A DNA stretch of 64,000 bases from a virus. Every line of letters begins with the position of its first letter. Within the stretch, counting starts at the first letter, position 1. Positions 28,459-37,336 of this stretch are shown in pieces. The notes under the pieces are model-generated. The model made no database searches. It saw nothing but the letters and a program-made list of their open reading frames with translations, and was not told where the DNA came from. Made by a program: the position numbers and the translations under genes. The stretch is taken from positions 1 to 64,000 of the IMG/VR virus record IMGVR_UViG_3300047453_000110; one strand, written 5' to 3'.

Positions 28459-29912
28459 GGTGTAAATCTCTTACCTCTGTTCTCAAGTGCGTTACCGATT
28501 GGTTCATATCCGAACCTTGACGAAGGTGTCTTCTTCACGGTTCTACCAATCGATGGCGGTGTCTTACTTCTATACTTCGGATTCAGTCTGTCTTCTGATA
28601 CGAGGACACCACCAATTGCATCGATGTTCGCACTATTTCTAAATGAAGACCTAATCTCTTGAGTGGTAGGAATCTTCGCAAATACATCTTTATAGTTGTC
28701 GGTCAACAGTATCTTCAGTTTCAACAGGTCATCAGCATCGACCACAACGGTCTGAATTGCAAACGAACCTGTCGTTCCGTGGTTGACAACCTTGTCGATA
28801 GTGATTTGTGCCTGACCACTGATGCTTGCTTGGGACTTTGTTGCGAGAGAAGCAGTTTCATTATGTAGTGAGCCGGGACTATACGAAGCGTCAGTAAGAG
28901 TCCCAGTTATGTCGGCAGCCTCGTCAGCGCGTTCTGCCTTTTGTGCAACGTTGGCATTATACGCTTCAACCGCCTCATCTGCAATACCCTTGAATGTCCC
29001 GTGATAAATCGCACCAGACCCTTCGGCAGTTGCACCATCTTTGCCTTGATATACTCGTCCAGTGAAGTCAACCTGTTCACCACCGATAGAACCTTTCTGA
29101 CCAAACACGGATACGTTGTTGACACCCGTCAGGTTAGATACCTTAGATGTGACCGCGAACTGTTCCTTACCAGATATGAAGATGTTCTGTTCAGATGCGA
29201 TATCGATGTCACCCTCAACCACATTCTGTTGATTACCCTTGACAACCTGATTATTATCTGCTAACATAACATCGGTATGCGTTCCGATAGTCTTGTTTGT
29301 ATTCGTTCCTTTGGTCGTATACTGAGAGTTCTCTGTAACAGTTGTGCGATGGTTCTGTTCAATCTGTTCTACCAAATTACCCGCAACATTGACATTGAAG
29401 TTGCCACCAACATCTATATTATAGTCACCCGATACCTTCATGTTCAGGTTACCGTGGTATACAAGGTTACCGTTACCCTCGATGATGACAGTCTGGTCAC
29501 CACCCGTAACCTCGACCTTGTTGTTCAACGCAGAGATGACTACCGAACCATCTGCTCTCATCTCTATACCCGCCCCCTTACGGTGACGCAGGAGAACTCG
29601 TTCCCCGCCTGGCGTATCGTCAAGTTCAATGACATGACCCGATGCAGTTTCCTGCACTTGGTTATTAGGATATTGTGATGGTCTCTGTGGTGCAATGTTT
29701 AGAGGAACACCGAAGTCACCACCACCAGCATACAGGTTGTTTACCTTTGTTCCTCGTGCCGCCTTGTTGATTGACACATCATAGTTGTAGTCTCTCTTAG
29801 GTAATGCACCTGTAGGGTCTTGCATACCATCAACAGGAACACCCAGAGTCTCCTCTTGTCCTGCCCCTAGATTTTCTACACGAAGTTCAAACTTATCTTT
29901 TTTTGTAGTCAT
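28455..29912 (-). CDS. Central spike protein with gp5-like beta-helix
   Basis: This encodes 485 residues. After an N-terminal arm with VIELDDTPGGERVLLRHRKG, a run from about residue 110 to 240 shows octad-like strands (NGNLVYHGNLNMKVSGDYNI, NVNVAGNLVEQI) typical of the trimeric beta-helix of T4 gp5 and VgrG spikes. The OB-fold and lysozyme parts of T4 gp5 are absent here and lie in the upstream genes. The C-terminal third is helical and not recognised. It would form the membrane-piercing needle under the hub. It overlaps the amidase gene by 4 bp. Confidence 0.75.
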   Translation of the reverse strand: MTTKKDKFELRVENLGAGQEETLGVPVDGMQDPTGALPKRDYNYDVSINKAARGTKVNNLYAGGGDFGVPLNIAPQRPSQYPNNQVQETASGHVIELDDTPGGERVLLRHRKGAGIEMRADGSVVISALNNKVEVTGGDQTVIIEGNGNLVYHGNLNMKVSGDYNIDVGGNFNVNVAGNLVEQIEQNHRTTVTENSQYTTKGTNTNKTIGTHTDVMLADNNQVVKGNQQNVVEGDIDIASEQNIFISGKEQFAVTSKVSNLTGVNNVSVFGQKGSIGGEQVDFTGRVYQGKDGATAEGSGAIYHGTFKGIADEAVEAYNANVAQKAERADEAADITGTLTDASYSPGSLHNETASLATKSQASISGQAQITIDKVVNHGTTGSFAIQTVVVDADDLLKLKILLTDNYKDVFAKIPTTQEIRSSFRNSANIDAIGGVLVSEDRLNPKYRSKTPPSIGRTVKKTPSSRFGYEPIGNALENRGKRFTP

Positions 29913-31654
29913 GATATTTCCGAAGGTTTGAGTGGCCCTGTATTCAATGGGTCGGTTGTCTTATTTGTTTTTCTGAAGATTGACTCCACATAATCAGGCA
30001 CATCAAAGTATGGGTCAAGTTCTGCGACATCCACATCGTTGTGACCGAACACCTGACCGCCTGGAAACTTACGATAGAACGACTCAAGGAACTGTTCCAG
30101 TGTCGTGAACTGTGTGCGAGTGAACGAGTGTGGAGAACGAGAAGGGTTCTCCTGACCAGATGCAGCAGCCAATCCACCTACCATTACAACACCAATGGAA
30201 AGGTCATTGTGGTCATTCACGGGTGCGTGTTCACCCTTACGGTTGACAGGTCTACCTCTTTGCAAACTACCATCTCTACGGATGACATAGTGAAACCCGA
30301 TACCATCGTGTCCCAGTTTGTTGTGAATGTCATTTATCTCTGGTGACCCGATGTTCTTATTAGAATAAGTCTCTGTGGCGTGAATAATAACTTCTGTCAC
30401 ATCTCGTCTGACTGTAGAGAACTCTGCGTCTAGTTCCTCAACCGAAGATACAAGGGTGAATGCATCTTGTGGCGTTTCTCTTCCAGCCCACTTGTTTGCA
30501 GTAGATGTAAGAGGCGTTGGTGCGTCGAATAAACTTGCATCTACTACGGTTGAACCAGATATCGTTGTATCAAGGTCATTGAGTGACTTATCGATTGTAT
30601 TGATTTCATTAACCACATCTTGGATTTCAGTATCAGGAACACCTTCCTCTTTACCAATCTTTCTAACATCATCTACCAACTCTTGTGTTGATGTTGCTTT
30701 ACTCTGTGATACAAGAGTCTTCGTTCTGTCCGTAACATTCTCAGACTTATTTACAATCGTTTGTATTGCCTGCACCGATTGTTTAGGGTCTTTAGATGAT
30801 ACCTGACCTAACAGTTGTTTACTCTCTTCGTTAGATAATGTAATACCACCAGCAACAATATTTCTAAGAGATGACCTCGCATTACCTGTGAAAGATTCTG
30901 TAATATTTTGTAAGAATCCACCCTGAAGTCCTCTATCAACAGAGGTTGATACATTGGTAAAAAATTCCGAAACACCCGCTTCAAAGTTATTAACTGATGT
31001 AGTTACATCATCAAAAACTCTGCGGCCCAATACACCAATGCTGCTGATTGTTGACAGTATATTCTTTGGTTTTATGGTTTCCGCATTCAATCCACCGATA
31101 CCTGTTGCGTTTGATACAACATCTTTTGCATCAGCAACAACACCACTCAGAGAAGACACAGGTGTAACACTTTTCGCGGCATCTAATGTGTCACCGAAGG
31201 ATGGTGTTTGTGTGGTTGTTGGTGTTCCACCGATAGAACTAGTAAAAGAAGAAATCGAACTTTTTGTTGCCGCTGATTTCTCTTCAGCTTTCTTGGTTGC
31301 GGATTCTATGCCAGCAGGGCCACCTTGACCAATTGCAAGTATACCACTCTTCGCTGTAGTGTTTGAAGAAAATCCACTTAGAGTATTTGCGTCTTCACTA
31401 GGAGTATCAAGACCACTCACACCGATATCATCAGTTATTTTTCCGACAGATGTATCTAACACTTCGTTGGGTGTGATACTCTCTTTACCAAGACTTTTGA
31501 CACCACCAAGTATTTCACCGTCTTTTTGACCGACTTTAGTTTTTAACTTTGCATAAATCTCTTCAGATGTTTCTATTCCCAAGTCTAAAGGCTTAACCTC
31601 TCGTCTAGTAAGAGATTTTAGAGTAGTGTCTAGGTCTTGTTTATTCAACGCCAT
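29909..31654 (-). CDS. Baseplate hub protein with T7-lysozyme-type amidase domain
   Basis: This encodes 581 residues. Residues 1-410 are low-complexity, Ser/Thr-rich and helical, probably structural. Residues 420-562 form an N-acetylmuramoyl-L-alanine amidase of the T7 lysozyme/AmpD type: VIIHATETYSNKNIGSPEI, then GFHYVIRRDGSLQRGRP and IGVVMVGG, closely tracking T7 gp3.5. Candidate zinc ligands are His425, His538 and Asp547 (AmpD-like Asp in place of T7's Cys). It cuts the peptide from the peptidoglycan sugar chain and would open the wall during injection. It lies between the OB-fold hub gene and the spike gene, so it is probably a virion enzyme rather than an endolysin. Confidence 0.8.
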   Translation of the reverse strand: MALNKQDLDTTLKSLTRREVKPLDLGIETSEEIYAKLKTKVGQKDGEILGGVKSLGKESITPNEVLDTSVGKITDDIGVSGLDTPSEDANTLSGFSSNTTAKSGILAIGQGGPAGIESATKKAEEKSAATKSSISSFTSSIGGTPTTTQTPSFGDTLDAAKSVTPVSSLSGVVADAKDVVSNATGIGGLNAETIKPKNILSTISSIGVLGRRVFDDVTTSVNNFEAGVSEFFTNVSTSVDRGLQGGFLQNITESFTGNARSSLRNIVAGGITLSNEESKQLLGQVSSKDPKQSVQAIQTIVNKSENVTDRTKTLVSQSKATSTQELVDDVRKIGKEEGVPDTEIQDVVNEINTIDKSLNDLDTTISGSTVVDASLFDAPTPLTSTANKWAGRETPQDAFTLVSSVEELDAEFSTVRRDVTEVIIHATETYSNKNIGSPEINDIHNKLGHDGIGFHYVIRRDGSLQRGRPVNRKGEHAPVNDHNDLSIGVVMVGGLAAASGQENPSRSPHSFTRTQFTTLEQFLESFYRKFPGGQVFGHNDVDVAELDPYFDVPDYVESIFRKTNKTTDPLNTGPLKPSEIS

Positions 31655-32517
31655 TATACTATCCTATCAACTAATTCTCGTGCAATACGTTCAACACTAC
31701 TTATTGTAGTTGCATCAGGTTTCTTGAGATAGTATTTACAGAAGATACTACACGTCCCCTTATCGCCTTCAAGTTTATCGGACTGAAGAAGTCTGATGTT
31801 CGCTGCACTTTGTGTTCCTCTCAACTCATATGCAATGAATGAATTCTGTGTGAAGAAAGTTTTGTAGTCGTTAGAGAATGCTTTCAGGTCTGTGACTCTA
31901 TTCTCTGACCAGTCTGCAAGTCCTTTGTTTTCGGTTGTGAGATTGGTCTTCATACCTGACACGAAAGATAGAGACGCGACAATACCGATTGATTGTTTGA
32001 TGGTATACCCCAGATTCAAGAAGAACTGAACCGAAACCTTCTCACGATTTCTCTTCACAGACCTACCAATTGCACCCACTGTTTCATTCTTGATATCTAT
32101 CTCCGATGGTTTATTCGCATTGAACACCTTCGTAAAGAAATCTTCGGGCATCTCTTCGGTCAACCCACTCTCAGGAATACCTAACTGAACCTGTGTTGGA
32201 AGTTCGACATGAGGTATCGACCCCAGAATGATTGGTGTCTGAGAATGAATACCATCCATGAAGAACCCAAACACCAATGCGTTTGGTAACAGGTGAGGCA
32301 TTCTACCGATACCTGATACACCACCCTCTGTGGTCGGCAATACACACTGCGCCCACGGAAGGTCGTGTTGTGGAATATCTTTGGTGGACTCAGAATGCAG
32401 ACCGTGAATACGAATCTTGAAACGACCCTCATATCCAGCAGGAGCCATATTGTCTATGACAGTTGCAACGAACCATCTGGTATTGTCACCGTAGTATTCT
32501 GATAGAATTGGATTCAT
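31654..32517 (-). CDS. gp5: gp5-like OB-fold hub protein with decayed lysozyme domain
   Basis: This encodes 287 residues. Residues 13-103 match the gp5 OB domain (RWFVATVIDNMAPAGYEGRF, DLPWAQCVLPTTEGGVSGIG, PIILGSIP). Residues 160-287 follow the phage tail lysozyme pattern (FFLNLGYTIKQSIGIVASL, then GLADWS at 199-204), but the catalytic glutamate expected in the QES(G/N)L motif is replaced by Val186 (FVSGM). The domain is therefore probably inactive. The protein caps the gp27-like ring and joins it to the spike. An active amidase is encoded next door. Confidence 0.8.
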   Translation of the reverse strand: MNPILSEYYGDNTRWFVATVIDNMAPAGYEGRFKIRIHGLHSESTKDIPQHDLPWAQCVLPTTEGGVSGIGRMPHLLPNALVFGFFMDGIHSQTPIILGSIPHVELPTQVQLGIPESGLTEEMPEDFFTKVFNANKPSEIDIKNETVGAIGRSVKRNREKVSVQFFLNLGYTIKQSIGIVASLSFVSGMKTNLTTENKGLADWSENRVTDLKAFSNDYKTFFTQNSFIAYELRGTQSAANIRLLQSDKLEGDKGTCSIFCKYYLKKPDATTISSVERIARELVDRIV

Positions 32518-33851
32518 GCCTGTCTCTCCAGTTTACAAATATTCATAGAGACATTATGTGTGGTATCAGAGAAGACATGTCTTGTTTCATAAACAAGGAA
32601 ATCACCAGATTTGCCTTTGTCGAGCATTGTGTCTGAGGTAGATTTCTTGTTTACATTTGTGTTATCGTTTATTACATTCAGTTTGATTATATCTCCAACC
32701 CCAGCCTTTGATACAATCAGACCTACGCCTGGCACAACAACATTGAATAGGTTTTTATATAGGTGTGCTTTGATTGCATTGGTCTCAATCTTCTTCTTGA
32801 ACCGAACCTCATCGTGTTCGTCGTGGTAACTCTTGTGTCTTTCGTATGTGCCTCTGGATGTAATCGTGTGAAAGTTCATAGAGTTATAATCATCAATGTG
32901 TTGTTCTCCAATTTTAAACTCATCATCAAAGACATTCTGATTTTTACCAATCACACTGTTCGTTTGTAGACCTTCAAGGGTCTTGCGAATGGTGTGTCGT
33001 TGCGAGAAGATTTGTCCTGTATTTAGATTTGTATTAGAATACTGAGAACCGACTAATCCTTGTTCAATAATCTTGAGAGTGTTGGACATCTTGGTTGTCT
33101 TCATACCCGATACAATAAATGATTTCTTATCTTCTCCACCCTGTTCTGCAAGAGCAACGTTTGCAGGATTGTAGATATATGGTAACTTGGCGTTGAATGC
33201 GTCCTGAGATAACATTGCGTCTAGATTACCAAACCTGATATTGTCATCATGCATTGACCCGTAGATAAAGAATGGTGACCCTGTGATTGTTGAAGCCCTT
33301 TTGGTCAACCACAGTGCTGCATCGATTGGATTTAGATTAGGAATGATACCCTTCATACTGGTCTGAATTGGTTTAGACTCACCCAGATAAGAGATGTCAA
33401 TATTCTTTTTCATCTCTGACCCAATGAGTTTAACGATGATATCGTCGATACTACCACTGAATGACCTACTGATTCTCTTGGAACGAGCCAAGAATGCGTG
33501 TTCATCCATCAGTGTAATGTTGAGAATACTCGCCTTACCTTGTTCGGACTTGACTGACCGTTCAATACCTGTCATAATGAAACTACGTTCAAACACAGGT
33601 TGAAGGTCATTGGTAACAGACGCAATGGTTACCTTAAATCTTTCCGTTCCGTTGAAGTTGATTATATCAAGTAAAGCGTTATCATCTAAGACAATCAACT
33701 GACCCGTCAGGTATGGTTTGTCAAGACTTTCAAAGATATTCAACTCAACAATAGAGGTGCGAACATCAAAGTCTTGTTCCAGCAATCGGTCTGCCGATAT
33801 GACCGCCTCAGTAATCTTGAACTGTTGCGATTGGTTTTGATTAGATGCCAT
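32514..33851 (-). CDS. gp27: Baseplate hub protein, gp27-like
   Basis: This encodes 445 residues, similar in length to T4 gp27 (391). It begins FKITEAVISADRLLEQDF and has VELNIFESLDKPYLTGQLIV, LLDIINFNGTERFKVTIAS and MDEHAFLARSKRISRSFSG, a pattern shared by the hub protein encoded beside gp5 in marine T4-like phages. gp27 trimers form the socket joining the tail tube to the gp5 spike. It overlaps both neighbours (gp53 by one base, gp5-like by 4 bp). The identification rests on pattern and position, since gp27 diverges strongly. Confidence 0.75.
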   Translation of the reverse strand: MASNQNQSQQFKITEAVISADRLLEQDFDVRTSIVELNIFESLDKPYLTGQLIVLDDNALLDIINFNGTERFKVTIASVTNDLQPVFERSFIMTGIERSVKSEQGKASILNITLMDEHAFLARSKRISRSFSGSIDDIIVKLIGSEMKKNIDISYLGESKPIQTSMKGIIPNLNPIDAALWLTKRASTITGSPFFIYGSMHDDNIRFGNLDAMLSQDAFNAKLPYIYNPANVALAEQGGEDKKSFIVSGMKTTKMSNTLKIIEQGLVGSQYSNTNLNTGQIFSQRHTIRKTLEGLQTNSVIGKNQNVFDDEFKIGEQHIDDYNSMNFHTITSRGTYERHKSYHDEHDEVRFKKKIETNAIKAHLYKNLFNVVVPGVGLIVSKAGVGDIIKLNVINDNTNVNKKSTSDTMLDKGKSGDFLVYETRHVFSDTTHNVSMNICKLERQA

Positions 33852-34600
33852 TACGACTCTCTATGAAATTTAGCGAACTCACCCGCAACTTGATTTACAA
33901 CATCTGGTTTGAGAACAATAATCTCTTTGAGTTCATCATTCCTTTGTTCTAGTCTATCTCTATACGTCACTGGTGTCCAACTTGCCGATGGACTACCGAA
34001 GTCGTATATCGTCAGGTCTTGATGCACACCATTCACATCTTCGTAGTGATGAATAGCATTGTATTGTTCGGACTCCGCAATGGCAGTCAGTGATTGTATA
34101 TTTCCGTCTACATCAGTATATCGAATCAACTCTGTCGAATTAAATTTTGTTGTGTTTGGTTCTTCACCCGTATCAATGATGAGTTGACCCATATCAGAAA
34201 TCCTACGAATAACTGTTCCTGTCGTAGTGCTACTAACACCCGTCACACTTTGACCGACAGGAAAGATACCTGTCAGGTTTGTGTTGGTTGTCACAACACG
34301 ATAAGGATATTTTGATTTTGCAATATTTAACATATCGTAATTATCAACAGGCCAACCACTCTCACGAATGTGATTGTTCATCAGATAGAATGTCCAATAG
34401 TAATCTGGAGTGCCATACAGTTTGTAGGATAGTGTGTCTGGTCTCTCGCCTGCACTGATAGTATACTTGTTGTAAAAAGCAACATTCTCTTTTACTTGGT
34501 CAATTACATCGACATATGCAGTGAGATTATTAAAAAGGACTGGACTCTCGTTATCACCAAAACGATATGATACGATTCCAAAGTTGTCGAAATATGCCAT
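33851..34600 (-). CDS. gp53: Baseplate wedge protein gp53
   Basis: This encodes 249 residues, against 196 in T4. The diagnostic segment ERPDTLSYKLYGTPDYYWTF followed by YLMNNHIRESGWPVDNYDM corresponds to T4 gp53's RPEELANAIYGNPQLYWVLL region (LysM-like wedge clamp). The C-terminus has a helix (QRNDELKEIIVLKPDVVNQV). gp53 joins neighbouring wedges into the closed ring. One-base overlaps with gp48 and the gp27-like gene show tight coupling. Confidence 0.85.
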   Translation of the reverse strand: MAYFDNFGIVSYRFGDNESPVLFNNLTAYVDVIDQVKENVAFYNKYTISAGERPDTLSYKLYGTPDYYWTFYLMNNHIRESGWPVDNYDMLNIAKSKYPYRVVTTNTNLTGIFPVGQSVTGVSSTTTGTVIRRISDMGQLIIDTGEEPNTTKFNSTELIRYTDVDGNIQSLTAIAESEQYNAIHHYEDVNGVHQDLTIYDFGSPSASWTPVTYRDRLEQRNDELKEIIVLKPDVVNQVAGEFAKFHRES

Positions 34601-35487
34601 TAGAATCCTGCCTCAATTTGTCTTCTGTCTAGTGTTCTAGATTCGGTAAATGATACACTCATGTCAATCTCACTAAAGTTTCCGTCATCATGCATTGCCA
34701 TCGTTGATGGGTTGTATGTAATACTCACATCTCTGAGGAAACAAGGGAGAATTTTGTTTGTAACTTCTTTACCGTTATATTCAATTTGAATGTTAAATCT
34801 GTTTGGAAATCTATACCCCAGAGAAATACCAGCGTCAGAAATATCTTCGGGATAAAGTTCTTCTCTGAATAGTTGGATAATATTCTTGACCTCTTCTGCT
34901 TCTTTTGCAGAACATGGTAAAAACTTAAATGTAAATGCAAACTCTCTTAGTGCAACACTCTTGAACAAGGCACGACTGTTGGGATTTGTGGTAACTCGTG
35001 CTGCAGCCCTAGCAATATTACCTACTTCTTGATTTTTTTGTGCAAGACGAACAATAGCAAGACTCGCTTGTTGTTGAGAATTAGCGCCCTTCAGTCTATC
35101 TGCGGCACTAGAACCAGCAGCAATAGAACCAGCAACACTTCCAGATAACAGGTCAGTATTTTCGTAAGCGACATTATCACGGAACTGAAGACCAACAGGA
35201 AGATAAAGAGAAACTCTACGAGTAGCAGTTTTTGGTGGTGTGCCTTTTAATGCTCTATTGACACCACCTTTGAATTGTTGTATTAGATTAGTGCCAGGCA
35301 CGTCACCTCCGACAACATCTTTTATGGCATCTTTTGCAGCTTTTGTCTTAGACTGAGCACTTTGGGCAAGTTCACCCAAATTTGGTTGTTCTTCCTCAAG
35401 AACTGAAAAAACAATCTGACCACCATAGTCAGAAGTATCTTCAATGGGATATTGGAAATTGTCTTTTAATGCCATTTGTAAATCCAC
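34600..35487 (-). CDS. gp48: Baseplate tail-tube cap protein gp48
   Basis: This encodes 295 residues. The conserved C-terminal half has FKSVALREFAFTFKFLPCSA, EAEEVKNIIQLFREELYPED and GYRFPNRFNIQIEYNG, typical of gp48, which sits on the hub and starts the tail tube. The N-terminal half is Ala/Lys-rich. It is the first gene of the minus-strand hub operon, with an exact late promoter box 21 bp upstream of its start, and it is divergent from gp4. Confidence 0.8.
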   Translation of the reverse strand: MDLQMALKDNFQYPIEDTSDYGGQIVFSVLEEEQPNLGELAQSAQSKTKAAKDAIKDVVGGDVPGTNLIQQFKGGVNRALKGTPPKTATRRVSLYLPVGLQFRDNVAYENTDLLSGSVAGSIAAGSSAADRLKGANSQQQASLAIVRLAQKNQEVGNIARAAARVTTNPNSRALFKSVALREFAFTFKFLPCSAKEAEEVKNIIQLFREELYPEDISDAGISLGYRFPNRFNIQIEYNGKEVTNKILPCFLRDVSITYNPSTMAMHDDGNFSEIDMSVSFTESRTLDRRQIEAGF

Positions 35488-35508
35488 TAAATAAAAATAA
35501 TTCGATAC

Positions 35509-35516
35509 TATTTATA
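35509..35516 (-). promoter_or_regulatory. T4-type late promoter box TATAAATA
   Basis: An exact box on the minus strand in the 36-bp divergent gap between gp48 and gp4. It heads the minus-strand hub/wedge operon. No equally good box faces gp4. Confidence 0.7.
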
Positions 35517-35523
35517 AGGTTTT

Positions 35524-36000
35524 ATGGCATATTCTGGACGATATAAACCGAAAAATCCAAAGAAGTATAAGGGTGACTACACAAAGGTCATCTATCGTTC
35601 TTTGTGGGAGAAACACGCCTTCAAGTGGTGTGATAACAACTCAAATGTGATTGAGTGGTCAAGTGAGGAAGTGGTCATACCATATCTATATGAGGTTGAC
35701 CATAAGTATCATCGTTACTTCATGGACTTAAAAATCAAGATGAAAGATGGTAAAGTCTTTCTGGTTGAGATAAAACCAGACGCACAGACACGACCACCGA
35801 CAGGTCAACGCAGAACGAAACGATATATCACCGAAAGTCTAACTTATGTTAAGAATATGAATAAGTGGACTACGGCTCAAGAATACGCAAAAGACCGTGG
35901 TTGGCACTTTGTTATCTGGACAGAAAAGAACGAACCTCTCAAGTCAATCATACCTAAATCAACAAAACAACTAAAACCTTTCAAAAGACGTAAGAAATAA
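35524..36000 (+). CDS. gp4: Head completion nuclease gp4
   Basis: This encodes 158 residues, close to T4 gp4/50 (150). Conserved features are the start SGRYKPKNPKKYKGDYTKVI, YRSLWEKHAFKWCDNN, EVVIPYLYEVDHKYHRYFMD and the nuclease-like VFLVEIKPDAQTRPP, resembling TnsA-type endonuclease folds (Asp in YFMDL, then E-x-K). gp4 completes packaged heads before tail joining. An aagg ribosome site precedes the start. It is divergent from gp48 and is followed 14 bp later by the next head/tail gene. Confidence 0.88.
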   Translation: MAYSGRYKPKNPKKYKGDYTKVIYRSLWEKHAFKWCDNNSNVIEWSSEEVVIPYLYEVDHKYHRYFMDLKIKMKDGKVFLVEIKPDAQTRPPTGQRRTKRYITESLTYVKNMNKWTTAQEYAKDRGWHFVIWTEKNEPLKSIIPKSTKQLKPFKRRKK

Positions 36001-36001
36001 G

Positions 36002-36009
36002 TATAAATA
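36002..36009 (+). promoter_or_regulatory. Late promoter box TATAAATA, 5 nt before ATG
   Basis: An exact plus-strand box between gp4 (stop at 36000) and the start at 36015. The 5-nt spacing to ATG is identical to that at gp25, and no Shine-Dalgarno is visible. Confidence 0.6.
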
Positions 36010-36014
36010 CTGGC

Positions 36015-36599
36015 ATGAGTAACTTATTCCAAAGACTGGAACTGCAAGCATTCCGTGCTGGTATTACACCACGCACGAAGGAATCGCGTGAATGGTTTCG
36101 TAAGAAAGCAAAGAACCTTCGTTCTGTCAACCGTGAAGCGTTGATGCAAGAGAAGGAATTGAATCGTGGCAACAGACAAATCATTGGTTCGATGCAGATG
36201 TTCTTCTATGACCCGAAGACCAAAGACACCCTTCCATACTATGATGCGTTTCCTCTGGTGATTGTGGTTGGCCCTGCGGAAGGTGGGTTCTATGGATTGA
36301 ACCTTCACTATCTTCCACCACTTCTTCGTGCGAAGTTCCTTGACTCCCTTCTGGATATCCAGTCCAGTAAGACGAGTGATGATTCCAAGTTCAATATCAC
36401 CTATAAGAGATTGCAGGCTGCAAGTAAGTTCAAGTATTTCAAACCATGTTTCAAACACTATCTGAATGACCATGTGAAGAGTAAGTTCGCAGAAGTCCAA
36501 GCACCAGAGTGGGAAATCGCAACCTTCCTACCAACCGCAGACTTCCGCAAGAGAAACTCTTCCAAAGTGTTCTCAGATTCAAGACGGATGATAGGATAA
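36015..36599 (+). CDS. Conserved T4-like protein, possibly DNA end protector gp2
   Basis: This encodes 194 residues. Strong motifs are MQMFFYDPKTKDTLPYYDAF, GFYGLNLHYLPPLLRAKFLD, KFKYFKPCFKHYL and APEWEIATFLPT, shared by a protein encoded next to gp4 in many T4-like phages. The T4 gene order (3-2-4-53-5) makes gp2, which protects DNA ends during head completion, the most likely identity, but I cannot confirm this by alignment. Its stop overlaps the start of the tube protein gene by one base. Confidence 0.55.
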   Translation: MSNLFQRLELQAFRAGITPRTKESREWFRKKAKNLRSVNREALMQEKELNRGNRQIIGSMQMFFYDPKTKDTLPYYDAFPLVIVVGPAEGGFYGLNLHYLPPLLRAKFLDSLLDIQSSKTSDDSKFNITYKRLQAASKFKYFKPCFKHYLNDHVKSKFAEVQAPEWEIATFLPTADFRKRNSSKVFSDSRRMIG

Positions 36600-37321
36600 T
36601 GGTATTTCGCGTAGACGATTTTAGAGCGCAAGTAAGTAGGGGTGGTGGGTTCGCATCACAGAACATGTTCCGTGTTCAACTGCCTCGTATTCAGGGTGCG
36701 CCTCTGGGTGGTAACGACCCAAGAGAATTAGACATGTTGTGTCGTGTAACTAGTTTGCCAGGCCGTCAGGTTTTGTCAACGGACAAACAGATTGGAACAG
36801 TTCTAACCAAAGTTGCAAACGGATATGCAGTTGCAGATTTGAATATGACATTCTACTGCATGAACGACTATGGTATTCGCAGATACTTTGAGGCATGGCA
36901 GAACCTTGCACACAATCGAGAAACAAAAACGATTGGGTATTTCAAAGACTATGCCAAACCAGTTGTCATTCAACAACTGAAGAAGGGTGTGTCATTCCCA
37001 ATCAAAAAGAAGAAAGTTTTTGATACTGGTAGAATTCCTAGTGGTATTCGTAATCGTCTCCCTCGTATTGGGCCACTTGACCTTGCACAGGGTGAGATTG
37101 ATTTGAACGGTATCTTTGGTGACCAGATTGCATACAGTTGTGTTCTTGAGAATGCATACCCAACAACACTGAATGAAATCACACTAAATAATGAAACGCA
37201 AGATGTTGTGGAAGTGTCAGTCCAATTGTCTTACAAAGACTGGCGCTCCCAACAAGGCGAAATCTCCAGCGGTTTGGTTGAAGGTCTCGCAGGCGAATTG
37301 ATTCGTAGAGTATTAAGGTAA
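36599..37321 (+). CDS. Tail tube family protein (gp19/gp54-like)
   Basis: I chose the ATG at 36599, overlapping the previous stop by one base, because the protein then starts MVFRVDDFRAQ like other gp19-family members. A longer frame from 36509 would run back into the upstream gene. It has 240 residues. Features are NMFRVQLPRIQGAP, SLPGRQVLSTDKQIG, NMTFYCMNDYGIRRYFEAWQ and a final VSVQLSYKDW strand. Because it lies by the baseplate genes rather than beside a sheath gene, it may be the tube initiator gp54 (a gp19 relative) rather than the main tube subunit. Confidence 0.75.
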   Translation: MVFRVDDFRAQVSRGGGFASQNMFRVQLPRIQGAPLGGNDPRELDMLCRVTSLPGRQVLSTDKQIGTVLTKVANGYAVADLNMTFYCMNDYGIRRYFEAWQNLAHNRETKTIGYFKDYAKPVVIQQLKKGVSFPIKKKKVFDTGRIPSGIRNRLPRIGPLDLAQGEIDLNGIFGDQIAYSCVLENAYPTTLNEITLNNETQDVVEVSVQLSYKDWRSQQGEISSGLVEGLAGELIRRVLR

Positions 37322-37336
37322 TTATGGAGTTAAATT

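Noticed and set aside
29909-31654. Amidase gene as an endolysin
   Set aside because: The enzyme domain is attached to a 410-residue structural-looking part and the gene is embedded in the hub/spike operon, so a virion role fits better. No holin is adjacent.
36024-36500. 158-residue open frame on the minus strand
   Set aside because: Antisense to the conserved gene at 36015-36599, whose motifs are shared with other T4-like phages.
36509-36598. Upstream extension of the tube protein gene
   Set aside because: The extra 30 codons overlap the previous gene and have no family similarity. The ATG at 36599 gives the usual gp19-type start.
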